Source: Dehalococcoidia bacterium (GTDB lineage: Bacteria > Chloroflexota > Dehalococcoidia > Dehalococcoidales > DAOWLH01). From it: a stretch of DNA of 12,042 nt. The translations under genes were made by a program, and so were the position numbers. Below the pieces are notes generated by a model. That model was given only the letters and a program-made list of their open reading frames with translations, ran no database searches and had not been told where the DNA came from. This document shows, piece by piece, positions 1 to 6,824 of the stretch. The DNA is taken from the NCBI GenBank assembly GCA_030643515.1, contig DAOWLH010000094.1:1-12042 (forward strand), given 5' to 3'. Every line of letters starts with the position of its first letter. Position 1 is the first letter of the stretch.

Positions 1-809
1 AGGTTCCTAAAAAACACGTTAAGTGGGGAGATAAGAATGTCCCAAAGTCTGTTCCAGTAGAGTGAAACATAAGCGATGGCCCCAAGACTGATGAGACTAT
101 GTGCCCACCAGCTAATGCGATGCCAGTTTAACAGGGTCTCCTGGGCCAAGCCCCGAAAGGCTAAGGCCATACCAAAACTCAGCGGAGACCATGGCGCCCA
201 CTCTGGATTAGTCTGTATCTCGGTGGCTGCTATGCGCAAGCTCTCAACCACAAATCCGGTGGCTACAACTAATGTTATTAGCAGCAACGCAACCAGGTCT
301 TCGGTCTTATTATCAAGCCTTTCCGGCTTCATAGAGTATCGCCTGACCAAAAACAAGATTACTCCGAGTATAACCATTATTCCGGCGATATCAGTTACCA
401 GAGAATATCCCAGATAGAAACCGCCGTGCATAAAATCAAAGAAATAATGACTGATAGAATCCAGGAAGGACCCCAGAATTAATATGATACATCCTCCAAA
501 AATGAGGAAGTGCGATATTCCGGGGAATAATTCACTGGGTAGTAGCTCACTGGCTGATAGGTGCCTACGACCGTGTACGTTAAGCGCACCGAAAAACTTG
601 CGGTGGAATATGCCATCGACTACGCCGGTGATTACAAAAGACCATATTCTCCTGCCAATGTGACCAGACAGGTCTTGCCGACGTCCCATTCGCCACAGTT
701 TATAGCGGCGGTATGCGGAATAGATGAAGATAGAAACAACAATAACCGCTAAAATATAGATTATGTCGCCAAACTGGATATTCCAGAATACTTCTCGGCT
801 TGCTTCCAT
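1..809 (-). CDS. Membrane cytochrome b / Fe-S oxidoreductase, N-terminal part (ETF:menaquinone oxidoreductase type), runs off window
   Basis: Open frame from ATG at 807-809 to the left edge without a stop, 269 codons visible. A GGGGG-containing ribosome site lies just upstream of the ATG. The protein has about five hydrophobic membrane segments (near residues 15-32, 97-117, 139-156, 170-188 and 232-251). Histidines at 100, 121, 128, 230 and 237 (the last two in NWHRISWWAH) are candidate b-heme ligands. This is the layout of the NarI/DsrM-like membrane half of the DUF224-type oxidoreductases, whose C-terminal half normally carries two [4Fe-4S] clusters and CCG domains; that half would lie beyond the window. 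It starts 33 bp after etfA on the same strand. From this context I infer that it oxidises reduced ETF and passes electrons to menaquinone in the cytoplasmic membrane (EMO type). A sulfate-reduction-type DsrM or an HdrE-like partner is the main alternative. Confidence 0.72.
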   Translation of the reverse strand, partial: MEASREVFWNIQFGDIIYILAVIVVSIFIYSAYRRYKLWRMGRRQDLSGHIGRRIWSFVITGVVDGIFHRKFFGALNVHGRRHLSASELLPSELFPGISHFLIFGGCIILILGSFLDSISHYFFDFMHGGFYLGYSLVTDIAGIMVILGVILFLVRRYSMKPERLDNKTEDLVALLLITLVVATGFVVESLRIAATEIQTNPEWAPWSPLSFGMALAFRGLAQETLLNWHRISWWAHSLISLGAIAYVSLYWNRLWDILISPLNVFFRN

Positions 810-842
810 TATCCCCCTATTCCTTCAGTCCCGATAATACTG

Positions 843-2183
843 TTAAGCCCCTCCCCGGGCACGCAACTCGCTAATGCGGCTGGTAATAGCCGGGACTACC
901 TTTAGAACATCACCCACAATGCCAAAAGTGGCCACCTCAAAGATAGGTGCCTCCTTATCATGGTTAATGGCAACGATGAAATCTGAATCCCGCATGCCAA
1001 CCAGGTGTTGAATTGCCCCGCTGATACCGCAGGCAATATAGAGCTTTGGCCTGACCGTCTTTCCAGTCTGCCCGACCTGGTGTTCCACGGGCATCCAGCC
1101 AGCTTCGACGACGCTACGGGAACAGCCGACGACACCGCCTAACTCATCAGCCAGTTCACGCAAGATTTTGAAGTTCTTAGCGTCACACATACCCCGCCCG
1201 CCCGAGACAATTACATCGGCATTGGCGACATCTTCGGCCGCCAGCTTGTTATCTTTTATTATCTCCAATACCCTGACCGCAAAATCATCTCTCGTGAACG
1301 GCATAGATTCATGGACAATTTCTCCCTTGAGTGAATCGTCCCTCGCTGGTAAAGGCATCACCCGTGGCCTGACCGTAGCCATCTGAGGTCTTGTAAGTTC
1401 TGTTAAAATTGTGGCCATGATGTTACCGCCGAAAGCGGGACGTGTCTGCAATAAGTAACCTTTATCATCAATGGCCAAGCTGGTGCAATCTGCCGTTAGA
1501 CCGGTCTTGAGCTTGGTTGCTACAGCGCCGGCGAGGTCCCTGCCTAAACCGGTGGCGCCCATCAGCAAAATCTCCGGTTTATGCCTATCCACCAGGTGGC
1601 AGATGGCCTGGTAATAGGGTTCGGTGCGATAGAACTTGAATACCGGATCATCAATAAGGTAAGACCTGGCTGCGCCATGGGCAAACGATTCCTGGCAAAG
1701 CCCCTCCACATTATCGCCAACGACCACGGAGCACAGTTCGACACCCAGAGCTTGGGCCAACTGGGTGCCGGCACCTAGTAACTCCCAGGAAACGAGAGCC
1801 GGCTCACCTTCTGTTTGCTCAACAAAAACCCAGACATTCCTGTGCTCCTTGCTCTTTACACGTGAAATAGCTTTCCCCTCGGACGGAGCCTCCTTTCCCA
1901 GTTTAATTGGCAGCTCACGCTCGGCTTCCATTTCGGCAAGAATTAATTTCTCTGCATCGGAATAGTAGATCTCTAGAGCTTCAGCCGGGCAGACCTTGAG
2001 GCATCTGCGGCAACCTGTACATTTCTCAAGTGAGATAATGGGCTCGCCGCTGCTTGTCATCTCTATGGCGTCTTTAGGGCAGGAACTCTGGCAGCGGGCG
2101 CCGCAGGCAATGCATTTTCCTGAGATGAGCCGGGCTACACCAGTGGGCTTCTTTCTTTTCTTGCTCTCTTCCATAGCGGTCAC
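843..2183 (-). CDS. etfA: Electron transfer flavoprotein alpha subunit with N-terminal 2[4Fe-4S] ferredoxin domain
   Basis: 446 codons. Residues about 20-70 form a ferredoxin module with cysteines at 24, 27, 31 and 35 (CxxCxxxCxxxCP, one residue longer than the classical spacing) and at 55, 58, 61 and 65 (classical CxxCxxCxxxCP). The rest is EtfA: an N-terminal ETF fold at about 110-300 and a C-terminal FAD domain at about 320-446 with VSGGRGM, CSRSVVEAGW, GQTGKTV, SGAIQH and the IN-D-API segment. With EtfB it forms the cytoplasmic FAD heterodimer that collects electrons from dehydrogenases; the fused clusters could wire FAD to an Fe-S partner. It starts 22 bp after etfB and ends 33 bp before the membrane oxidoreductase, so the three look co-transcribed. 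The start is GTG at 2181-2183, with a weak AGAG just upstream; ATG at 2172-2174, three codons on, is nearly as likely. Confidence 0.95.
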   Translation of the reverse strand: MTAMEESKKRKKPTGVARLISGKCIACGARCQSSCPKDAIEMTSSGEPIISLEKCTGCRRCLKVCPAEALEIYYSDAEKLILAEMEAERELPIKLGKEAPSEGKAISRVKSKEHRNVWVFVEQTEGEPALVSWELLGAGTQLAQALGVELCSVVVGDNVEGLCQESFAHGAARSYLIDDPVFKFYRTEPYYQAICHLVDRHKPEILLMGATGLGRDLAGAVATKLKTGLTADCTSLAIDDKGYLLQTRPAFGGNIMATILTELTRPQMATVRPRVMPLPARDDSLKGEIVHESMPFTRDDFAVRVLEIIKDNKLAAEDVANADVIVSGGRGMCDAKNFKILRELADELGGVVGCSRSVVEAGWMPVEHQVGQTGKTVRPKLYIACGISGAIQHLVGMRDSDFIVAINHDKEAPIFEVATFGIVGDVLKVVPAITSRISELRARGGA

Positions 2184-2205
2184 TTACTCTGGGGCGCCAC
2201 ATCCA

Positions 2206-3018
2206 TCATGTAAGGATGAGCCCTTGCTCAACTAACCTTTGTATCAATAGGTGGGCTGCTTGTTCTGGATTACTGGCGCCGTCGCCTAAAATCTCCCCTT
2301 TAACTCCTTCCGGGGAAAAGATTTTGCGCACCTGCGTTGCTGAGCCCTTAAGCCCGACAGTCTCCTCGTCCAGTTTCAGTTCTTTGTTATCCCATTGTGT
2401 GATTGAAGCCTCCTCCGCCAGCAAGCGAGTGGGAACTCGAGGATAGCGTGGTCTGTTTATCTCCCTCACAACCGAAATCATGGCTGGCAGGTTGGCTTCT
2501 ACCATTTCATGCCGCCCTTCCAGTTTGCGTCTCACAGTCAACTTTCTCGTCTGCAGGTCTATATTTTCTATGCGGTCGACCAGAGTTAACTGCGAGTACC
2601 CCAGACGGGTGCCAATGCCTGGCCCCACCTGCGCCGTGTCTCCATCGATGGTTTGTTTACCACAAAGAACGACGGCCACTTCTTCTTTTTTGGCCAGCCG
2701 TCTAACCGTCTCGGCCAGGACAAGGCTGGTAGCCAGAGTATCGGCTCCGCCAAAGGCCCGGTCGCTTAAAAGCAGGGCATCATCCACTCCCAGGGCAAGG
2801 GCCTTCCTTAACGTAGCCTCGGCATTAGGCGGGCCCATCGAGATTGCTACTACGTTAAAACCATATTTATCTTTAAGCCTGAGGCTTTCTTCCAAGGCAT
2901 GTGTATCGAACGGATTCATAATAAATGGCACTCCCTCTCTAATAAGAGTACCGGTAACCGGGTCAATTTTAACCAGGGTGGTATCGGGCACCTGTTTAAT
3001 GCATACGACAGCTAACAT
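2206..3018 (-). CDS. etfB: Electron transfer flavoprotein beta subunit
   Basis: 270 codons, ordinary EtfB length. The start MLAVVCIKQVPDT is typical of the family. NPFDTHALEESLRL lies at about 35-48, and CGKQTIDGDTAQVGP at about 119-133 is the nucleotide-binding stretch. The DGDTAQVG form resembles FixA/bifurcating-type EtfB proteins more than the mitochondrial-type form (DDDCNQTGQ). Whether this ETF actually bifurcates cannot be settled from the motif alone. It is the first gene of the etfB-etfA-membrane oxidoreductase cluster, with AGAGTG a few bases before the ATG as a weak ribosome site and a perfect TATAAT about 60 bp upstream. It stops with TGA at 2206-2208. EtfB forms the dimer with EtfA and binds the second nucleotide (AMP or FAD). 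Confidence 0.95.
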   Translation of the reverse strand: MLAVVCIKQVPDTTLVKIDPVTGTLIREGVPFIMNPFDTHALEESLRLKDKYGFNVVAISMGPPNAEATLRKALALGVDDALLLSDRAFGGADTLATSLVLAETVRRLAKKEEVAVVLCGKQTIDGDTAQVGPGIGTRLGYSQLTLVDRIENIDLQTRKLTVRRKLEGRHEMVEANLPAMISVVREINRPRYPRVPTRLLAEEASITQWDNKELKLDEETVGLKGSATQVRKIFSPEGVKGEILGDGASNPEQAAHLLIQRLVEQGLILT

Positions 3019-3080
3019 TTATCACTCTATTATTGGCAGGGTAATCAGCCTTTATAGTAACAGATATGTTTAGAGCCAGA

Positions 3081-3110
3081 ATTATACATAGATTTAAAAG
3101 AAAAAGATTG
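3081..3110 (-). promoter_or_regulatory. Probable sigma70-like promoter for etfB-etfA-oxidoreductase
   Basis: A perfect TATAAT on the minus strand occupies 3086-3081. No good -35 box is seen at the usual distance; the stretch around 3104-3110 reads CAATCTT on the minus strand, so the -35 is weak and may be helped by an activator. Transcription would begin near 3074, giving a leader of roughly 55 nt before the etfB ATG at 3018. The surrounding 3019-3200 is clearly richer in A and T than the flanking genes. Confidence 0.42.
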
Positions 3111-3198
3111 TTCTTATTGTATCATACTAACTTGATTTGAATCATCAGTTAGCCATTTAGCGGCATAGTGAACTCCTATGGCCTGAGGTAGTGCCTAA

Positions 3199-3227
3199 TT
3201 GCTAACCCTGATACCAGTCTGTATACT
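3199..3227 (+). promoter_or_regulatory. Probable sigma70-like promoter for queA
   Basis: TTGCTA at 3199-3204 (4 of 6 to the consensus -35) and TATACT at 3222-3227 (5 of 6 to the -10) are separated by exactly 17 bp. Transcription would begin at about 3233-3235, only 11-13 nt before the queA ATG at 3246. There is no Shine-Dalgarno sequence in that interval. I see no preQ1-riboswitch-like structure, and such a short leader leaves no room for one. Confidence 0.55.
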
Positions 3228-3245
3228 CAATATGTACTTCGGCTT

Positions 3246-4283
3246 ATGAAAACAAGCGATTTTGATTATTACCTTCCCCGGGAGCTCATTGCCCAGACAC
3301 CGCTTGAGCAGAGGGACCAGTCCCGCCTCATGGTCATCAGGCGTAAGGATGGCTCGATAGAGCACAGCACCTTCGCCCGGATTGCCAGTTATCTATCTGC
3401 CGGCGATCTACTGGTGTTCAACAACAGCCGTGTTCTTCCGTCGCGTCTCAATGGCAGAAAGGTCTCAACCGGTGGCAAAACAGAAATACTGCTCCTGCGG
3501 CGAAATGGAGATGGTGTTTGGGAGGCTCTTTTGAAGCCAGGTCGGCGGTTTAAGCCGGGCACCAGAATAGAGATCACCGGCGTGACCGAACACAGGAGAG
3601 ATGTCAAGGCTGTGGCGGAGGTTGTAGGCCTTGGCACCGACGGTGTCAGGCTTTTGAGGTTATCCGATGACAGCTTGCTGGCGGAGCTGGGTGAGATTCC
3701 GCTGCCGCCCTATATTCATACTAAATTGACTAATCCCGGGCGCTACCAGACGGTTTATGCAAAAATCAACGGCAGCGTGGCGGCGCCTACTGCCGGCTTG
3801 CACTTTACCCCGAAGCTGCTTAAGCATATGCAGGGTAAGGGAATAGACTGCCTTTTTACAACCTTGCACGTTGGGCTGGACACCTTTCGCCCTATCAGCG
3901 AGGAAGATCCGCACCGGCATACCATTTATCGGGAATACGGCGTTATTGACCAGCTATCAGCAACGGAAATAAATCAGGCCAGGAAGAAAGGTCGCAGGGT
4001 TATCAGTGTCGGCACAACTACGGCCAGACTGCTGGAGCATGTTGCCCAGATTTCAAAGGATGGAGTAGCACCATTTGCGGACTGGGTGGACCTGTTTATC
4101 CTGCCGGGATACCATTTTCGTATCACCGACGGTCTGATTACCAATTTTCATCTGCCCCGGTCAACCTTGCTGATGCTAGTCTCTGCCTTTGCCGGTAAAA
4201 GTCTGATGGAGCAGGCCTACAACGAGGCTATTAACAAAGGCTACCGCTTTTATAGCTTCGGTGACGCAATGCTGATACTCTAG
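3246..4283 (+). CDS. queA: S-adenosylmethionine:tRNA ribosyltransferase-isomerase
   Basis: 345 codons, normal QueA length. The enzyme moves the ribosyl group of S-adenosylmethionine onto preQ1 at tRNA position 34 to make epoxyqueuosine, the penultimate step of queuosine formation in the cytoplasm. Family blocks are all present in order: FDYYLPRELIAQTP at the N terminus, NNSRVLPSRL (59-68), GSVAAPTAGLHF (176-187), HVGLDTFRP (208-216), SVGTTTARLLE (254-264), GYHFRITDGLITNFHLPRST (288-307) and the C-terminal YRFYSFGDAMLI. It stands alone, divergent from etfB and convergent with the ABC permease 12 bp downstream. No tgt or queG is adjacent. The ATG at 3246 begins exactly where the family does, although no ribosome site is visible before it. 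Confidence 0.97.
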   Translation: MKTSDFDYYLPRELIAQTPLEQRDQSRLMVIRRKDGSIEHSTFARIASYLSAGDLLVFNNSRVLPSRLNGRKVSTGGKTEILLLRRNGDGVWEALLKPGRRFKPGTRIEITGVTEHRRDVKAVAEVVGLGTDGVRLLRLSDDSLLAELGEIPLPPYIHTKLTNPGRYQTVYAKINGSVAAPTAGLHFTPKLLKHMQGKGIDCLFTTLHVGLDTFRPISEEDPHRHTIYREYGVIDQLSATEINQARKKGRRVISVGTTTARLLEHVAQISKDGVAPFADWVDLFILPGYHFRITDGLITNFHLPRSTLLMLVSAFAGKSLMEQAYNEAINKGYRFYSFGDAMLIL

Positions 4284-4295
4284 GAGAGGGAGCCA

Positions 4296-5378
4296 CTACT
4301 CCCAGCGGAAGAACTTAATGGCCAACGTCATGCAGACGACAAACCAGGCGGCCAGGACGGCGACATCAAGGCCAAGGGGGTGAAGTGGCGTGGCATCAAC
4401 CATGACCTGCCTCAGGGCATCACCCAGGTATGTCAGCGGTATCGCCGATACAATGGGCTTCATAAATTCCGGGAAGAACTCAATCGGCCAGAATATCCCG
4501 GAAAGGAAGAGCATCGGGAACTGGATTAGCTGAATTATGGGCATGGCGCCTTCGGTGGTTCTGGCACGGGACACGGCGAAGTAGCTGATGCTTATCATGG
4601 TAAGAGCCCCCAGCAGTACAAGCCCGAGGAGTAGCAGCCAGTTGCCCACTATCTGAACGTCAAAAACAATAAAGGCAACGAGGATGATAATAATGGTCTG
4701 TACAACGGCCAGTATCAGGCGGTAGACGACCTGGCTGGAGACTACGGTGGAACGGCGCAGGGGTGTGGCACCGAGGCGCTTGAGTATCAGCTTTTCCCGC
4801 CATTCTACTAACGGCAAGGAACCGAACAGACTGAGAAATAGTATAGACATGGCCAGTATACCGGGTACCAGGTAGTCTATGTAACTCAGTTCCTGTGCCT
4901 GAACCGATTCTTCGTTAAGTTCAAGCAGCACCGGCTGCTGTGTCAACTGGCGGTTAATTTCGTTAAGCAGTTCGTTTACCACCGAGAGGATTATCGGTGA
5001 CGAGCTTGTCTGAGACGGGTCATAGTAGACGGTGATATCAGCCTTCTGGCCGCTGTTAATACTGGCCTCCAGGCCGGCCGGTATAAGGAAAACGGCACGC
5101 AGGTCACCGCTCTTCAGTTCGTCCAGTTTGCCGTCCAGGTCGCCTTCACTTATCTCAAAAATCGGAACCATCCCCAGGGACTGGGTGATGTTTTCTGCCG
5201 TTACCGAGTTATCGTCGTTGACCAGACCTACTTTGTAGCTGATGTCGTCGCTGCCACTGAAAATAAAACCGAAGAGAAGCATAAACAACAGGGGGAAGGC
5301 AAAGGTAAAAAAGAGAGCCGTTTTATCCCGGTAGAACTGTCTGAAAGCGGCCAGGAGCAGCTTAGCGAAGGCCTTCAT
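4296..5378 (-). CDS. ABC-2 type transporter permease
   Basis: 360 codons. A first membrane helix at about 21-41 is followed by a roughly 125-residue extracytoplasmic domain (45-168). Five further hydrophobic segments lie at about 169-190, 221-240, 246-269, 280-303 and 337-356. The loop EKLILKRLGATPLRR (195-209) matches the conserved cytoplasmic segment of ABC-2 permeases in drug, lipid or polymer exporters (YhhJ/YbhS-like architecture). Its ATG overlaps the TGA of the ATPase frame (ATGA at 5375-5378), so translation is coupled to the ATPase. The protein should sit in the cytoplasmic membrane as a dimer and export an unknown substrate. The frame is intact, with no sign of decay despite the stop codon inside its partner ATPase. 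Confidence 0.92.
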   Translation of the reverse strand: MKAFAKLLLAAFRQFYRDKTALFFTFAFPLLFMLLFGFIFSGSDDISYKVGLVNDDNSVTAENITQSLGMVPIFEISEGDLDGKLDELKSGDLRAVFLIPAGLEASINSGQKADITVYYDPSQTSSSPIILSVVNELLNEINRQLTQQPVLLELNEESVQAQELSYIDYLVPGILAMSILFLSLFGSLPLVEWREKLILKRLGATPLRRSTVVSSQVVYRLILAVVQTIIIILVAFIVFDVQIVGNWLLLLGLVLLGALTMISISYFAVSRARTTEGAMPIIQLIQFPMLFLSGIFWPIEFFPEFMKPIVSAIPLTYLGDALRQVMVDATPLHPLGLDVAVLAAWFVVCMTLAIKFFRWE

Positions 5379-5773
5379 TCTCTTATTCTCCTGCCGGTTA
5401 ATTTGAGAAAAACGTCTTCCAGGGTGGACTCTCTGACATGAAGGTTTTTAAGCTGATCGGCCAGGTCCACTTTTTCGGCGTACTTCAGTATAGCTGACAT
5501 CGTTGACGGGATATCGTTTGAGTAGACGATGGCTTCGTTATCGCTCACCACCGCCTGAGTAGTGCCTGGAAATGTCCGTAATACTATCTCGGGTGGCGGC
5601 GGCTGCATTTCAAACTGGATGGCACTTTCCTTAAAATAATTGCTTATCAGCTCCGCCGGTGTTCCCATGGCGATAATCTTGCCGTGGTCAATGATGGCCA
5701 CCCTGTCACACAGGCGCTCCGCCTCTTCCATGTAATGAGTGGTAAGAAAGACGGTTCTGCCTCTGGTGCGCAT
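5375..5773 (-). CDS. ABC transporter ATP-binding protein, C-terminal fragment (H-loop part)
   Basis: 132 codons from an ATG (5771-5773) that lies one codon after the in-frame TAA ending the N-terminal part, in the same reading frame. It opens with RTRGRTVFLTTHYMEEAERL, the segment that normally follows the D-loop and holds the switch (H-loop) histidine, here residue 13. The remaining ~100 residues are the usual C-terminal extension of drug/antibiotic-type ABC-2 ATPases, ending in STLEDVFLKLTGR. The frame is undamaged to its TGA, which overlaps the permease ATG. The ATG has only a weak AAG before it, so independent expression would depend on reinitiation after the TAA. Read together with the upstream part it gives a normal ~305-residue ATPase. 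Confidence 0.7.
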   Translation of the reverse strand: MRTRGRTVFLTTHYMEEAERLCDRVAIIDHGKIIAMGTPAELISNYFKESAIQFEMQPPPPEIVLRTFPGTTQAVVSDNEAIVYSNDIPSTMSAILKYAEKVDLADQLKNLHVRESTLEDVFLKLTGRRIRE

Positions 5774-5776
5774 ATC

Positions 5777-5779
5777 TTA
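5777..5779 (-). other. In-frame TAA interrupting the ABC ATPase gene
   Basis: On the minus strand the frame reads W-S-V-I, TAA, D, M-R-T-R-G-R-T-V. Frame and homology continue unchanged on both sides, so this is a nonsense codon and not a frameshift. TAA is used as a genuine stop for etfA and for the GyrI-like gene in this window, so codon reassignment is not the explanation. An ATG follows two codons later (TAA-GAT-ATG), which could allow reinitiation. Confidence 0.9.
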
Positions 5780-6292
5780 AATTACCGACCACAGCCCCCG
5801 TCTTGCCTGCGGGTCGAGGCCGGTTGTCGGTTCATCCAGAAAGGCTATCTCAGGGTCGTTAACCAGTGCCATGGCAACGGACAGACGCTGCTGTTGGCCA
5901 CCCGATAGATTCTTTACCAGTATCTTGCGGCTTTCCTTCAGGGATAACAGCTCCAGCAGGCTGTCCAGCGACAGGGAGTGTTTATAAAAGCTGGCAAAGA
6001 CATCCAGTATTTCTTCAACTCGGAGCAGGGGCAGTAATGAAGGTGCCTGCAGTTGAATGCCAATTTTCTGCTTTATTTTGAATATTCCCTTGTTTATATC
6101 CAGGCCAAAAACGGATATTTTGCCTGAGTCGGCAACCCGGAGCCCCTCTATCATCTCCACGGTGGTCGTCTTACCGGCGCCATTGGGCCCCAGCATACCG
6201 AAGACTTCGCCCTGGCTGACCTGAAAGCTGATATCGTCTACTGCCCTTATTGGGCCGTAGCTCTTCTTAAGATGTTCTACTTCTATAACCAT
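5777..6292 (-). CDS. ABC transporter ATP-binding protein, N-terminal part (cut by in-frame TAA)
   Basis: 171 codons, ending in TAA at 5777-5779. It contains Walker A GPNGAGKTT (35-43), the Q-loop near Q80, the signature LSGGQQQRL (129-137), Walker B IAFLDE (149-154) and the D-loop GLDP (158-161), but not the switch histidine. The downstream fragment in the same frame supplies that histidine, so this is one ~305-residue CcmA/DrrA-type ATPase gene interrupted by a single codon. In intact homologues a charged residue is usual at this point, so one substitution such as AAA or GAA to TAA would explain it. The ATG at 6290-6292 follows the zinc-ribbon gene by 8 bp with no clear Shine-Dalgarno, suggesting coupled translation. 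The intact protein would power the adjacent permease. Confidence 0.85.
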   Translation of the reverse strand: MVIEVEHLKKSYGPIRAVDDISFQVSQGEVFGMLGPNGAGKTTTVEMIEGLRVADSGKISVFGLDINKGIFKIKQKIGIQLQAPSLLPLLRVEEILDVFASFYKHSLSLDSLLELLSLKESRKILVKNLSGGQQQRLSVAMALVNDPEIAFLDEPTTGLDPQARRGLWSVI

Positions 6293-6300
6293 CGGCAGTT

Positions 6301-6732
6301 CTAGGGCGATTCACTGTCAGGAGTATCATCATGCATGGACTGTTTCTCTGCTGCCGACAGAAGCCTTTCATCCGGGCTGGGAACTTCTTCCGGGGGTAAA
6401 GCATCATACTCTACCCAGTGCTGATAAAGCTTGCGCACTTTCCTCTCCCGGCCAAACTTACCCTTGATGTTTCTGGCTAACGGCGGTATCCTGGCCAGAA
6501 AGCTGTTCATTTGTTGGCCCACAGGAAGCCTGGTCCCTGCTTTAAGGCTCTTGCCGCAGTGGGGACAAAAACTGGACGGCGCCGTTAGCTCTTTCCCGCA
6601 GAAAGGACAGAACTTTAGTGATTCCTGCTCCTGGGCAGCCGACCTCGTCTCCTGACCGCAATAGGGGCAGAAAGCCAGTCCGGGCGGGAAGCGGGAGCTA
6701 TCAATTTCCCTGGCGCAACTAGGGCATTTCAC
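6301..6732 (-). CDS. Double zinc-ribbon protein, first gene of the ABC transporter operon
   Basis: 143 codons. Four CPxC knuckles give eight cysteines at 3/6, 22/25, 42/45 and 56/59, spaced as two successive zinc ribbons. After these come a basic stretch (about 89-103, KGKFGRERKVRKLYQHW) and an acidic, low-complexity tail (about 111-143). There is no signal peptide or membrane segment, so it is probably cytoplasmic. I do not recognise a named family; small ribbon proteins of this kind often precede membrane or transporter genes, but their role is not established. The start is GTG at 6730-6732, preceded by GAGG six bases upstream, which fixes it. It ends 8 bp before the ATPase ATG, so it is co-transcribed with the transporter. 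Metal sensing, RNA or DNA contact, or assembly of the transporter are open possibilities. Confidence 0.8.
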   Translation of the reverse strand: MKCPSCAREIDSSRFPPGLAFCPYCGQETRSAAQEQESLKFCPFCGKELTAPSSFCPHCGKSLKAGTRLPVGQQMNSFLARIPPLARNIKGKFGRERKVRKLYQHWVEYDALPPEEVPSPDERLLSAAEKQSMHDDTPDSESP

Positions 6733-6755
6733 TGTGAGCCTCTTTTCAGGGCCTA

Positions 6756-6784
6756 ATTATAGCACCTGTTTGAGGCAAATTAAA
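6756..6784 (-). promoter_or_regulatory. Probable sigma70-like promoter for the zinc-ribbon/ABC operon
   Basis: A perfect TATAAT on the minus strand occupies 6761-6756, with TTTAAT (weak -35, 3 of 6) at 6784-6779 and a 17-bp spacer. Transcription would start near 6749, leaving about 17 nt to the GTG at 6732, enough for the GAGG ribosome site. The promoter is overlapped by an inverted repeat, described separately. Confidence 0.5.
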
Positions 6785-6796
6785 CAGGCGACCTGT
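6765..6796. promoter_or_regulatory. Candidate operator: three alternating CCTGT/ACAGG half-sites
   Basis: CCTGTTT (6765-6771) and AAACAGG (6782-6788) form a perfect 7-bp inverted repeat with a 10-bp spacer. ACAGG (6784-6788) forms a second inverted repeat with CCTGT (6792-6796), reading ACAGGCGACCTGT. The cluster covers the -35 and spacer of the ABC-operon promoter and touches the -35 of the hpt promoter. A dimeric repressor or activator acting on both operons is plausible, but no regulator gene is present nearby to name. Confidence 0.35.
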
Positions 6797-6824
6797 AGAC
6801 CACCGTTGGTTTTGGGGTTATAAT
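6796..6824 (+). promoter_or_regulatory. Probable sigma70-like promoter for hpt-ade
   Basis: TAGACC at 6796-6801 (4 of 6 to the -35 consensus) and a perfect TATAAT at 6819-6824 are separated by 17 bp. Transcription would begin at about 6830-6832, only 4-6 nt before the ATG at 6836, so the hpt message would be leaderless or nearly so if that ATG is used. Confidence 0.58.

Noticed and set aside
2480..3073. 197-codon open frame on the plus strand opposite etfB
   Set aside because: It is antisense to a strongly conserved gene, has no ribosome site or recognisable domain, and its composition is that of a shadow frame.
3133..3180. Small inverted repeats in the etfB-queA gap (TGATT/AATCA at 3133-3144, CATAG/CTATG at 3164-3180)
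   Set aside because: Five-bp arms in AT-rich DNA are expected by chance and neither sits on a promoter element.
3019..3245. preQ1 riboswitch before queA
   Set aside because: No pseudoknot-like aptamer pattern is visible and the predicted leader is only about 12 nt.
4288..4303. GGGAG/CTCCC hairpin between queA and the permease as a terminator
   Set aside because: The stem is only 5 bp with no T-tract on either strand, and it overlaps the permease stop codon; too weak to call.
5777..5779. TAA as a reassigned sense codon
   Set aside because: TAA ends etfA and the GyrI-like gene at their expected C termini, so the standard meaning holds here.
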